Assembly: GCF_042682915.1 (NCBI RefSeq)
Contig: NZ_JBHUIW010000018.1
Location: 68,157 to 132,156 of the forward strand
Reading direction: 5' to 3'
From: Rhodoplanes azumiensis
GTDB lineage: Bacteria > Pseudomonadota > Alphaproteobacteria > Rhizobiales > Xanthobacteraceae
Length of the DNA: 64,000 bases
Positions 8,777 to 19,234 of this stretch are shown here, piece after piece (the first letter of the stretch is position 1; the number at the start of each line of letters is the position of its first letter). A program made the translations under genes and the position numbers. The notes beneath the pieces were generated by a model. It was not told where the DNA came from, did no database searches, and worked only from the letters and a program-made list of their open reading frames with translations.

Positions 8777-9409
8777 GGGACCATTCCTTCGTCTTGCGTA
8801 TGCAGGTGGACCGGGCGCATGCGGGCATGCACCGGTCCGGTGTCTCGATCTTTGGAGAGAGTCTGAACGTCGCCCGCAGTCCGCAGAGGCGAAACGGCCC
8901 GATTGTCCGGCCAAATGTCGATGGGCTCTTGTACACGTCCTGGCCGCCCGACACAAGCCGGGGTCGAGACGAACCGCGCCGCGCCAAAAGATTGCGTGAA
9001 CGGCCCCTTGCAGCCGCAAGGCTGCGAGACGCGATCTCGGCGCCCCTGGCCGCCCCAAGCTGCGAACCTTGATTTCAGTTACAAGTGTCCGCCGATGTGA
9101 GGTATTTCCGGCCGCACCCGCGGATCTCCGGGACTTGGCGCGGCGCGAACGGGTTCGGCGAATCTTGCTTCACAATTCCAGTTGCCGGCTTTCACAGCGG
9201 TGTCGTGGATGCTATAGGCGCCCCCTGAAGGGGGTGCACGGCCCCTGACGGGTGTCCTGCCGCGGCACGCTGCCGACAGGCGCACCGCCCAGACGACGTC
9301 ATGCGAGGGCGCGACGGACCATCACACCACCGCGCTCCTCGCTGTTCCGCTTCCGCTCGGCCCCGATTTTACCCTCGGCCTGACCCAGGCGACGACCAGA
9401 GGTGCAAGC
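8777..9409. other. Divergent intergenic region cspA / isocitrate dehydrogenase
   Basis: About 630 bp with no credible coding sequence. A short GC hairpin (GCCCCCT-GAA-GGGGGT, about 9220-9237) lies some 170 bp before the isocitrate dehydrogenase start. Promoters for both genes must be here, but I cannot place them. Confidence 0.4.
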
Positions 9410-11632
<2,223 letters not shown>

Positions 11633-11642
11633 CGATCGCCGC

Positions 11643-11682
11643 CATTCCGGAGCGCGGCGCAGTCGCGAAACCGGAATCCAGC
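11643..11682. repeat. Half copy of the 100-bp palindromic repeat
   Basis: The stretch starting CATTCCGGAGCGCGGCGC and ending ACCGGAATCCAGC matches the left arm of the longer palindromic elements at 40418, 56331 and 57477. It lies directly after the isocitrate dehydrogenase stop, before the terminator. Confidence 0.6.
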
Positions 11683-11714
11683 CGAGCTGATCGGCCGGTC
11701 GTATCGAAGACCGA

Positions 11715-11743
11715 AAAGGGCGTGCTCCGGCGCGCCCTTTTTT
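11715..11743 (+). terminator. Rho-independent terminator after isocitrate dehydrogenase
   Basis: Stem AAAGGGCG/CGCCCTTT (11715-11722 with 11733-11740), 10-nt loop, ending in a six-T run. It lies 80 bp after the gene. Confidence 0.85.
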
Positions 11744-11868
11744 GCTCGGCCGCCCGGCTCGGCTCCGGATCCCCCCGGACAGACGAACGTCTCGGATGGG
11801 AGTAATATCATACTTTGAATGGATCGGTTCGTTTCGCGGTTCACCTTCCTCGTGTCGGGAGAACGCCC

Positions 11869-12804
11869 ATGCGGATGTCGGCCGATTTCAAGAACACATG
11901 GATCGACCGCCGGTTCTCATCCGGTTTCGCCATGGCCAAGGCCGGGGTGGCGCTGCTGCGCGCCCGGCCGGCCCTCCTGCTCCTGCCGATCGCCGCCGTG
12001 CTCGGCATCCTGGTCTACTGGCTCGTCCTGGTGCCGCTGGTCGTCACGCAATCGCTGACGCTCGCAGCCGACCTCGACTGGCTCGCCGTGACGCTGCGGC
12101 TCGGGGTCGTGGTCCTCGGATATTTCCTCAGCGCCTTCCTGGTCGTCTTCTTCCATGCCGCCACGATCGTCGCGGCCCGCGGCGACTTCGAAGGCCGACC
12201 GGTGAGCCTCGGCGCCGGCGTCTCCGCGGCGGCGCGGCGCTGGCCGCAGATCCTCGCCTGGAGCGCCTTCGCGGCGACCGTCGGGCTCCTCTTGCGCGCC
12301 GTCGCCTCGCTGTTCCGCGACGACGGGGGGCTGGTCGGCTGGGTGTTGTCGCTGCTGGTCGGCTCGATCCAGCTCGCCTTCGCGGCGGCCGTCTACTTCG
12401 TCGTGCCGGTGGTCGTCGTCGAGGGCGTCGGACCGCTCGCCGCGGTCCGACGGTCCTTCACGATGATCCGCGAGCGGTGGGGCGAGGTGTTCGTTCTCCA
12501 GGGCGGGGTCGGTCTCGTCGTCATGCTGGTGTTCGGACCGGTGGTCGCCGCCTTCTTCTTCGGCGGGGCCTGGGCGATCGATCTCGGCCTCGCGCCGGCG
12601 GTCGAGACCGTCGTCGTGTCGGGCCTCCTGATGCTCGCCGCCGTGGCGCTCGTCGTCGGCGTGATCGCCTATCTCGCCCTCGACGGCGTCTTCGCCGCGG
12701 CCGCCTACACCTACGCGACCTCCGGCACCGCCCCGGCCACCCTCGGCCCCGGCGTGATGCCGTCGCTGTTCCGGCCGAAGAAGCCCGCGCCGGCGGAGAG
12801 ATGA
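11869..12804 (+). CDS. DUF6159-like polytopic membrane protein
   Basis: Inner-membrane protein of 311 residues with about six hydrophobic segments: a soluble 25-residue head, then helices near 30-60, 75-98, 125-150, 165-185, 215-240 and 250-285. The short C-terminal tail is basic and proline-rich. The pattern GPLAAVRRSFTMIRERWGEVF between helices is typical of the DUF6159/YciC-like membrane families. GGGAGA precedes the ATG. Function is unknown. It converges on the channel gene, whose stop is 28 bp away. Confidence 0.7.
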   Translation: MRMSADFKNTWIDRRFSSGFAMAKAGVALLRARPALLLLPIAAVLGILVYWLVLVPLVVTQSLTLAADLDWLAVTLRLGVVVLGYFLSAFLVVFFHAATIVAARGDFEGRPVSLGAGVSAAARRWPQILAWSAFAATVGLLLRAVASLFRDDGGLVGWVLSLLVGSIQLAFAAAVYFVVPVVVVEGVGPLAAVRRSFTMIRERWGEVFVLQGGVGLVVMLVFGPVVAAFFFGGAWAIDLGLAPAVETVVVSGLLMLAAVALVVGVIAYLALDGVFAAAAYTYATSGTAPATLGPGVMPSLFRPKKPAPAER

Positions 12805-12832
12805 CGCTGCGGGCGGGGGGCGTTGCGGCGCC

Positions 12833-14104
12833 TCACTCTCCCGGCGGCGAGCGCTCCTGGCCTTGCGCGATCTCCTCGCCGACGAGATCGCCCCGCTTGC
12901 CGACGATGTCGGCGCCGACCCGCTCGCGCGCCACCTCGTGGATGCGGTCGGCGAGCCGCGGGTCTCGATCCATCAGGCGGCGCAGGTCGCCGCCGTCGAG
13001 CACCAGGAGGTCGGCGCGCGTCAGTGCCGTGACGGTCGCCGAGCGGTGGGCGCGGCGAAGAAGCGCGATCTCGCCGAAGAAGTGCCCGACGCCGAGCGTG
13101 ATGTGGCGGCCCTTGAGGTCGATGTCGACGGCGCCGCGGGCGATGAAATACATCGAGTGCGCCGGGTCGCCGACCCGGACGATCACGTCGCCGGCGTCGA
13201 CCGTCTGGGCACGGAGATAGCGCATGATGTCGGCGATCGCGGCGGCGTCGAGCCCGGCGAACAGCGGCACCCGCGCCACCATGCCCCAGGTGACGACGAA
13301 GTCGCGCCGGTGGATCTCTTCGGCGAAGGCGGTGGCGATGATGCCGACCGGCATCGCCACCATGGCCATCGCCATCAGCACGGTGGCGCCGGCGATCAGC
13401 TTGCCGAGCGCCGTCACCGGCACCACGTCGCCGTAGCCGGTGGTGCCGAGCGTCACCACGGCCCACCAGATGGCGTCCGGGATGGTGCCGAGCCGGTCGG
13501 GCTGGACGTGGCGCTCGGCCAGATACATCAGCACGGCCGCGAACAGCGTCGCGCCGAAGAAGACGACCAGGCAGGCGGCGAGCGCCCTACGCTCGTTGTA
13601 GAGGGCGTCGAGCAGCGAGCGCATGCCGGGCGAGTAGCGGGTCAGCTTGAGGAAGCGCACCACCCGGAAGATCAGCACGACGCGCAGATCCTCAGGGACG
13701 GCGAAGATGAACCAGAACGGCAGCACGGCGAGCAGGTCGACGACGCCGACCATCGAGGTCAGGTAGCGCCGCCGCGCCTGCCAGGGTGACAGCGCGCGCG
13801 TCAGCGCGTTCTCGGGCGCCGTCCAGATCCGCAGCGCGTACTCGGCCGTGAAGACGACCAGCGAGACGATCTCGATCACGATGAAGGCGGGGTGCCAGCG
13901 GGCGTCGACCTCCGGGACCGACTCGAGCACGACGCCGACGATGTTGAGCAGGATCAGCCCGATCAGCACGCGGTCGACCAGTCGGCTCGCATGCTCGGCG
14001 CCGACGCCGTGGTCGAGGATCTCGCCGACCCGGCGCCTCAGCTCGACCGCACGCTTCTTGGCATGCGCCCGCATGCTGCGCTCCTTCCGCGGAGCCGGCA
14101 TCAT
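12833..14104 (-). CDS. cyclic-nucleotide-gated potassium-channel-like protein
   Basis: Six-helix voltage-gated-type cation channel with a C-terminal cyclic-nucleotide-binding domain, 423 residues, resembling the Mesorhizobium MlotiK1 architecture. Visible features: an arginine-bearing S4-like segment (VVLIFRVVRFLKLTRYSPGM), a pore loop with the potassium filter GTTGYGD, an S6 helix, then the CNBD from about residue 275 with FGEIALLRRAHRSATV, whose Arg matches the cyclic-nucleotide phosphate ligand. The start could be Met1 or the Met at residue 11. Ligand specificity (cAMP or cGMP) is not determinable. It stands alone. Confidence 0.88.
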   Translation of the reverse strand: MMPAPRKERSMRAHAKKRAVELRRRVGEILDHGVGAEHASRLVDRVLIGLILLNIVGVVLESVPEVDARWHPAFIVIEIVSLVVFTAEYALRIWTAPENALTRALSPWQARRRYLTSMVGVVDLLAVLPFWFIFAVPEDLRVVLIFRVVRFLKLTRYSPGMRSLLDALYNERRALAACLVVFFGATLFAAVLMYLAERHVQPDRLGTIPDAIWWAVVTLGTTGYGDVVPVTALGKLIAGATVLMAMAMVAMPVGIIATAFAEEIHRRDFVVTWGMVARVPLFAGLDAAAIADIMRYLRAQTVDAGDVIVRVGDPAHSMYFIARGAVDIDLKGRHITLGVGHFFGEIALLRRAHRSATVTALTRADLLVLDGGDLRRLMDRDPRLADRIHEVARERVGADIVGKRGDLVGEEIAQGQERSPPGE

Positions 14105-14177
14105 GGCGCCGCGACGCGACCGCGCATTGCGTCACCTCAACCGAGGGCGTCGCCTGCGCCCCGTCACCCGGCCGGCT

Positions 14178-16835
14178 TCACGCCTGGCCGATCGCCGCCG
14201 CGATCGCGTCGAGCGCCGCGTCGGCCTTGCCGCCGTCCGGGCCACCGGCCTGGGCCATGTCGGGACGGCCACCGCCGCCTTTGCCGCCCAGCGCCTCGGC
14301 GCCCTTCTTCACCAGATCGACGGCGCTGAACCGGCCGGTGAGGTCCGCCGTGACGCCGACCACCAGGCCGGCCTTGCCGTCCGCCGTGACGCCGACGATC
14401 GCCACAACGCCGGAGCCGACCTGCTTCTTGCCGTCGTCGGCGAGGCTCTTCAGATCCTTGATCTCGATGCCGGAGACGGCACGGGCGAGCAGCTTGACGC
14501 CGCCGACCTCGCGCAGGCCGTCGGACGCGCCCGCGGCGCCGCCGCCGCCGCCCATGGCGAGCTTGCGGCGGGCGTCGGCGAGGTCGCGCTCGAGCTGCTT
14601 CTTGTCGTCGAGCAGCTTTTGCACCTGCTCCTCGATCTGGGCCGGCTGGGCGCGCACGAGCTGGCCGAGCGCGGCGACCCGGCGGTCGGCCTCGGTGAGG
14701 CGACGGCGCGCGGCCGCGCCCGTCATCGCCTCGATGCGGCGCACGCCGGCGGCGACGCCCGCCTCCTGGTCGATATAGACGAGGCCGATGTCGCCGGTGC
14801 GCTTCACATGGGTGCCGCCGCACAGCTCCACGGACCAGCCGAGAGCATTGCTGGCCTCGCCCATCGCGACCACCCGCACCTCGTCGCCGTACTTCTCGCC
14901 GAACAGCGCACGCGCCCCGGACGCGATGGCGTCGTCGACCGCCATCAGGCGGGTGACGACGGGCGTGTTCTCCAGCACCTGGGTGTTGGCGATCTCCTCG
15001 ACCTTGGCGATCTCCGCGTCGGTCATCTTCTTGGGATGCGAGAAGTCGAAGCGCAGCCGGTCGGGCGCCACCATCGAGCCCTTCTGGGCGACGTGATCGC
15101 CGAGCACCAGGCGCAGCGCCTCGTGCAGCAGATGGGTGGCCGAGTGGTTGCGGCGGATGTCGGAGCGGCGCGCGTGATCGACCTCGAGGGCGAGTGCCTG
15201 GCCGGGCTTCAGCGTCCCCTCCTCCACGGTGCCGGTGTGGACGAAGAGATCGCCGGCCTTCTTGTTGGTGCCGGTGACGCGGAAGCGCACGCCGTCGCCG
15301 GTCATCACGCCGGTGTCGCCGACCTGGCCGCCGGACTCGCCGTAGAACGGCGTCTGGTTGAGGATCACGGCACCGGTCTCCCCGGCGTTCAGGGCGGTCG
15401 CCTGCACGCCGTCCTTGACCACGGCCAAGACCTCGCCCTCGGCCGTCTCGGTCTCGTAGCCGAGGAACTCGGTCGCCCCGAGATTTTCGCGCAGCGAGAA
15501 CCACACCGTCTCGGTCGCCGCCTCGCCGGAGCCGGCCCAGCTCGCCCGCGCCTTGGCGCGCTGCTGCTCCATGGCGGCGGCGAAGCCGGCCGTGTCGACC
15601 TCGACGCCGCGCGACTTGAGCGCGTCCTGGGTGAGGTCGAGCGGGAAGCCGTAGGTGTCGTAGAGCGTGAAGGCGACCTCGCCCTTCAGCTTGTCGCCGC
15701 GCCCGAGATCGCGCGCCTCGTCCTCGAGGATCGCGAGGCCGCGCTCCAGCGTCTTGCGGAAGCGCGTCTCCTCGAGCCGCAGCGTCTCGGTGATCAGCGG
15801 CTCGGCCCGCGTGAGCTCCGGATAGGCCTGGCCCATCTCGCGCACCAGCGTCGGGACGAGCTTCCACATCAGAGGCTCGCGGGCGCCCAGAAGCTCGGCG
15901 TGCCGCATGGCGCGCCGCATGATGCGACGGAGCACGTAGCCGCGGCCTTCGTTCGACGGCAGCACGCCGTCGGCGATCAGGAACGCGGAGGCGCGCAGGT
16001 GGTCGGCGATGACCCGGTGCGAGGCCTTCATGGGGCCGTCGGCGTCGACGCCGGTGCGGTCGACGACGGCCTGGATCAGCGCCCCGAACAGGTCGATCGA
16101 ATAGTTGTCGTGGGTGCCCTGCAGCACCGCGGCGATGCGCTCGAGCCCCATGCCGGTGTCGATCGACGGCCGTGGCAGCGCGATCCGCTCACCCGAGGGG
16201 AGCTGCTCGTACTGCATGAACACCAGATTCCAGATCTCGATGAAGCGATCGCCGTCGGCCTCGGCGGAGCCCGGCGGGCCGCCCGGGATGTGGTCGCCGT
16301 GGTCGTAGAAGATCTCGGAGCACGGGCCGCACGGGCCGGTGTCGCCCATCTGCCAGAAATTGTCCGAGGTGCCGATGCGGATGATCCGGCTGTCGGGCAG
16401 CCCGGCGATCTTCTTCCACAGGTTGAAGGCGTCGTCGTCGTCGGCATAGACCGTGATGGTCAGCCGGTCGGCCGGCAGGCCGTACTCCTTGGTGACGAGC
16501 CGCCAGGCCAGGTCGATGGCGCGCTCCTTGAAGTAGTCGCCGAAGGAGAAGTTCCCCAGCATCTCGAAGAAGGTGTGGTGGCGCGCCGTGTACCCGACAT
16601 TGTCGAGATCGTTGTGCTTGCCGCCCGCCCGTACGCATTTCTGCGAGGTCGCGGCCTGGGTGTAGGGCCGCTTCTCCAGGCCGGTGAAGACGTTCTTGAA
16701 CTGCACCATCCCGGCATTGGTGAACATCAAGGTCGGGTCGTTGCGTGGAACGAGCGGCGAGGACGGCACCACCGCGTGGCCGTTCTTCGCGAAGAAGTTC
16801 AAGAACGCAGACCGGATGTCGTTGACGCCGCTCAT
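14178..16835 (-). CDS. alaS: alanyl-tRNA synthetase
   Basis: Class II aminoacyl-tRNA synthetase of 885 residues, full length. N-terminal catalytic core: MFTNAGMVQFKNVFTG, CVRAGGKHNDLDNVG and FFEMLGNFSFGDYF. Editing domain with the HSATHLLHEAL and CGGTHV zinc/proofreading motifs (about residues 565-675), and a Gly-rich C-Ala domain (GGKGGGGRPDMAQAGG) at the end. It lies downstream of recA on the same strand, as in many alphaproteobacteria, but two large membrane-protein genes intervene. Confidence 0.97.
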   Translation of the reverse strand: MSGVNDIRSAFLNFFAKNGHAVVPSSPLVPRNDPTLMFTNAGMVQFKNVFTGLEKRPYTQAATSQKCVRAGGKHNDLDNVGYTARHHTFFEMLGNFSFGDYFKERAIDLAWRLVTKEYGLPADRLTITVYADDDDAFNLWKKIAGLPDSRIIRIGTSDNFWQMGDTGPCGPCSEIFYDHGDHIPGGPPGSAEADGDRFIEIWNLVFMQYEQLPSGERIALPRPSIDTGMGLERIAAVLQGTHDNYSIDLFGALIQAVVDRTGVDADGPMKASHRVIADHLRASAFLIADGVLPSNEGRGYVLRRIMRRAMRHAELLGAREPLMWKLVPTLVREMGQAYPELTRAEPLITETLRLEETRFRKTLERGLAILEDEARDLGRGDKLKGEVAFTLYDTYGFPLDLTQDALKSRGVEVDTAGFAAAMEQQRAKARASWAGSGEAATETVWFSLRENLGATEFLGYETETAEGEVLAVVKDGVQATALNAGETGAVILNQTPFYGESGGQVGDTGVMTGDGVRFRVTGTNKKAGDLFVHTGTVEEGTLKPGQALALEVDHARRSDIRRNHSATHLLHEALRLVLGDHVAQKGSMVAPDRLRFDFSHPKKMTDAEIAKVEEIANTQVLENTPVVTRLMAVDDAIASGARALFGEKYGDEVRVVAMGEASNALGWSVELCGGTHVKRTGDIGLVYIDQEAGVAAGVRRIEAMTGAAARRRLTEADRRVAALGQLVRAQPAQIEEQVQKLLDDKKQLERDLADARRKLAMGGGGGAAGASDGLREVGGVKLLARAVSGIEIKDLKSLADDGKKQVGSGVVAIVGVTADGKAGLVVGVTADLTGRFSAVDLVKKGAEALGGKGGGGRPDMAQAGGPDGGKADAALDAIAAAIGQA

Positions 16836-16981
16836 CGAAGCTCTGTTCCTGGTGCGCGCGACCGCGCCTCCCCGGGCGAGCTAAGCGACGGTCCTGCCTC
16901 TTTAATTCACGGCCGTTTTAGCGGTGCGGCCGGGGGCTGTCCAGGACGGCCGTACTTGCCCGGACGGCGCGGCGCGCCGGA

Positions 16982-19096
16982 TCAGTCCGGCAGGGTCTGC
17001 ACCGGGTTGCGGACCGGGTTCTGGCGGACCGGCGCCGGCGGCGCCCCGCCGCTCGCCGGGGGCGCCCCGACGCTCGGCACGGTCGAGACCGGCGACCGCC
17101 CGGCCGGCCGCGGCGTCCCTGGGGCGGGGCGAGCCGGCGTGTCGCGGCGCTCCCACACCGCGACGGATCCGGCGAAATCCGGAACCTCGGTGCGCCCGAT
17201 CGGAACGAAGCGGCTCTGCTGGGCGAGCGCGTCGAGGACGCCCGCGGTGTCGGCATAGGCGGTTCCCGGCGCCGTCCAGGGCGCGTCCGGGACGTCGACG
17301 ACGACCACGCGGGCGGACGGCGTCTCGGCCAGATAGGCCGCCATGGCGCGGCGGTGCGCCTCGCCCGAGCCGCCGACCGGCGGCCGCGGGCCGTCGACCG
17401 GCACGGCGCAACCGCAGCGGGCGCGCGCCGCCCACGCGAGGAAGTCGGTCGCGCGGCCGAACGTCGTCGCGACGCCGACTGCCGGAGCCCCGTCGAGCAG
17501 CGGCAGCGCCGGCCGCACCAGGAGGAGCTGGCTCGGGCCGTCGGGCGTGCGGCCCGCGGCGGCGCGGGCGGCCGCAGCGGTCGTCGGCCCCGGATACGCC
17601 AGGGCGACCAGCAGGGCGGCGACCGCGCCGAGCGCGACGACGGCCCGAACGAGCACGAGCCGGGCCGGCGTCACCGCGCCGACCAAGGTGGCGACGCCGG
17701 CGCCCGCCCCGATCCACACCGCGACCACGACGGTCGCGAGGAAGCGGCCCTCGTGGAGGGGATAGGCGACCACACCGATCGCCCCGAGCAGCGCCAGGAC
17801 GAAGACCGGCCGCAGTCCGACCGGGATCCGATGGATCCGGACGAGCGCGACGACGAAGAGCGCCGCGGCGGCGAGGCCCATCCACGGCGACGAGTGGTAG
17901 GCCTCGATGAAGGCGTCCCGGTAGAACGCGAGGCCCTGCAGAGGATCGGGTCGCGCGCCCCAGATGGCGGCGAGACCGCCGAGGCCACCGGTCCCGGTCA
18001 ACCACCCGGGCACCAGGAACGAGAGCGCCACCGGCATCACGTGCCAGGCCAAGACCGCATGGGCGGGAGCGCCCAGCGCCGGGCCGAGGCGATCGCGCTC
18101 GCTGCGCCAGCCGAGCACGAGGCGCAGGAGGAGGAGCGCGTAGGCGAGCGTGACCAGAGCAACGGGCGGATAGAGCGAGACGCTGCGGCCGTGGATCGTG
18201 ATCGCGGGCGGCCTCGTCCACAGGATGGCGGCGGTCGCGGCGACGACGACCAGGAGGACGATCAGCAGCGGGTCGCGCCACAGCGGCCCGGTGCGGGCGG
18301 CGCTGCGCAGCGAATCGGCGAGCGCGCCGGCGAAGCGGCGCACCGCACCGGCATGGGCGATCACCGTGCACAGCGCGAGCGTCGCGACGACCAGCCCCCA
18401 CGCCGCGCGCTGGTGAAAGAAGAGGAGCGTCAGCACGACGCCGAGCAGGCGCCAGCGGCCGGTGTCGGCCGGCTCCTCCTCGGCGCGCGCATAGGCGAGC
18501 AGCGCCGCCGCGGTCAGCGCGGCGCCGAGCCCCTCCGGCACGACGTCGGAGCCGAGCAACGCGAAGGCGGGGCTCGCCAGCGTCAGCGCCGCCGCGACGG
18601 CCGCCGCCGTGATGCCGCGAATCGCGTCGGAGAACAGGCTTCGGGCCAGCACGGCGGCGAGCACCGCGGTCGCCGCCCAGCCGGCGAGGCTCGGCAGGAT
18701 CCCCAACCGATGGTCGAGCCCGCCGGCGAGCAGCACGCCGGACAGCATCAACCCGTGCAGGGGCGACCAGCCGAGGGCCTTCCACAGATGGTCGAGGACG
18801 GCGAGCGGATCGAGGCCGCGCAGCGCGATCGCGAGGTCGAGCCCGAACCCGAAATGGCCGTTGCGGTCGTGCAGGGGATTCGCCCACAGCGGGTCGGGAT
18901 CGGCGTGATAGGCCGTGAACAGGGTCGTCGCGATCACGGCGGCCACGAAGGCCGTGACGGCGGCGACGGCGAGATCGATCCAGGCGGACGCCGCGCCACC
19001 GGGGCGGCGCCCCCCGCGCGGTCCGGTCCCGGGCCGCGGCGGCCGGGACGTGATGCGGTCCGGGCCGACGAGCGGCGGCGCCGTTCGTGATGTCAC
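16982..19096 (-). CDS. GT-C-like polytopic membrane protein, paralogue A
   Basis: Unrecognised 704-residue membrane protein. After a Pro/Arg-rich cytoplasmic head, TM1 (about residues 35-60) is followed by an external loop with HDRNGHFGFGLDLAIALR, then some ten more helices to about residue 500, and a soluble C-terminal part with ARCGCAVPV and a Pro-rich tail. An acidic motif in the first external loop followed by WSPLHGL is the layout of GT-C glycosyltransferases (PMT/ArnT type); this is inference. The GTG at 19096 is chosen for AAGGAG seven bases upstream. It shares long motifs with the gene at 19235-21502, so it is a tandem duplicate. Confidence 0.75.
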   Translation of the reverse strand: MTSRTAPPLVGPDRITSRPPRPGTGPRGGRRPGGAASAWIDLAVAAVTAFVAAVIATTLFTAYHADPDPLWANPLHDRNGHFGFGLDLAIALRGLDPLAVLDHLWKALGWSPLHGLMLSGVLLAGGLDHRLGILPSLAGWAATAVLAAVLARSLFSDAIRGITAAAVAAALTLASPAFALLGSDVVPEGLGAALTAAALLAYARAEEEPADTGRWRLLGVVLTLLFFHQRAAWGLVVATLALCTVIAHAGAVRRFAGALADSLRSAARTGPLWRDPLLIVLLVVVAATAAILWTRPPAITIHGRSVSLYPPVALVTLAYALLLLRLVLGWRSERDRLGPALGAPAHAVLAWHVMPVALSFLVPGWLTGTGGLGGLAAIWGARPDPLQGLAFYRDAFIEAYHSSPWMGLAAAALFVVALVRIHRIPVGLRPVFVLALLGAIGVVAYPLHEGRFLATVVVAVWIGAGAGVATLVGAVTPARLVLVRAVVALGAVAALLVALAYPGPTTAAAARAAAGRTPDGPSQLLLVRPALPLLDGAPAVGVATTFGRATDFLAWAARARCGCAVPVDGPRPPVGGSGEAHRRAMAAYLAETPSARVVVVDVPDAPWTAPGTAYADTAGVLDALAQQSRFVPIGRTEVPDFAGSVAVWERRDTPARPAPGTPRPAGRSPVSTVPSVGAPPASGGAPPAPVRQNPVRNPVQTLPD

Positions 19097-19234
19097 CGGC
19101 TGCTCCTTGTCGCGCTGCGGTTCGTGTCGCGCGTGCGGTTCGCCCATAGCAGAGCGGGACCGCCGACGCCCCGCCTTTTGCGGCCCATGAACAGGATTCG
19201 CGCCGTCGGCACGGGCCGGGGCGAAGGTCTTTCC

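Noticed and set aside
8777..9409. Riboswitch before isocitrate dehydrogenase
   Set aside because: Only a short GC hairpin is visible; no conserved riboswitch core recognised.
13848..17258. A 1136-codon plus-strand open frame opposite alaS
   Set aside because: His/Leu/Arg-rich antisense translation of alaS; no ribosome site or recognised domain.
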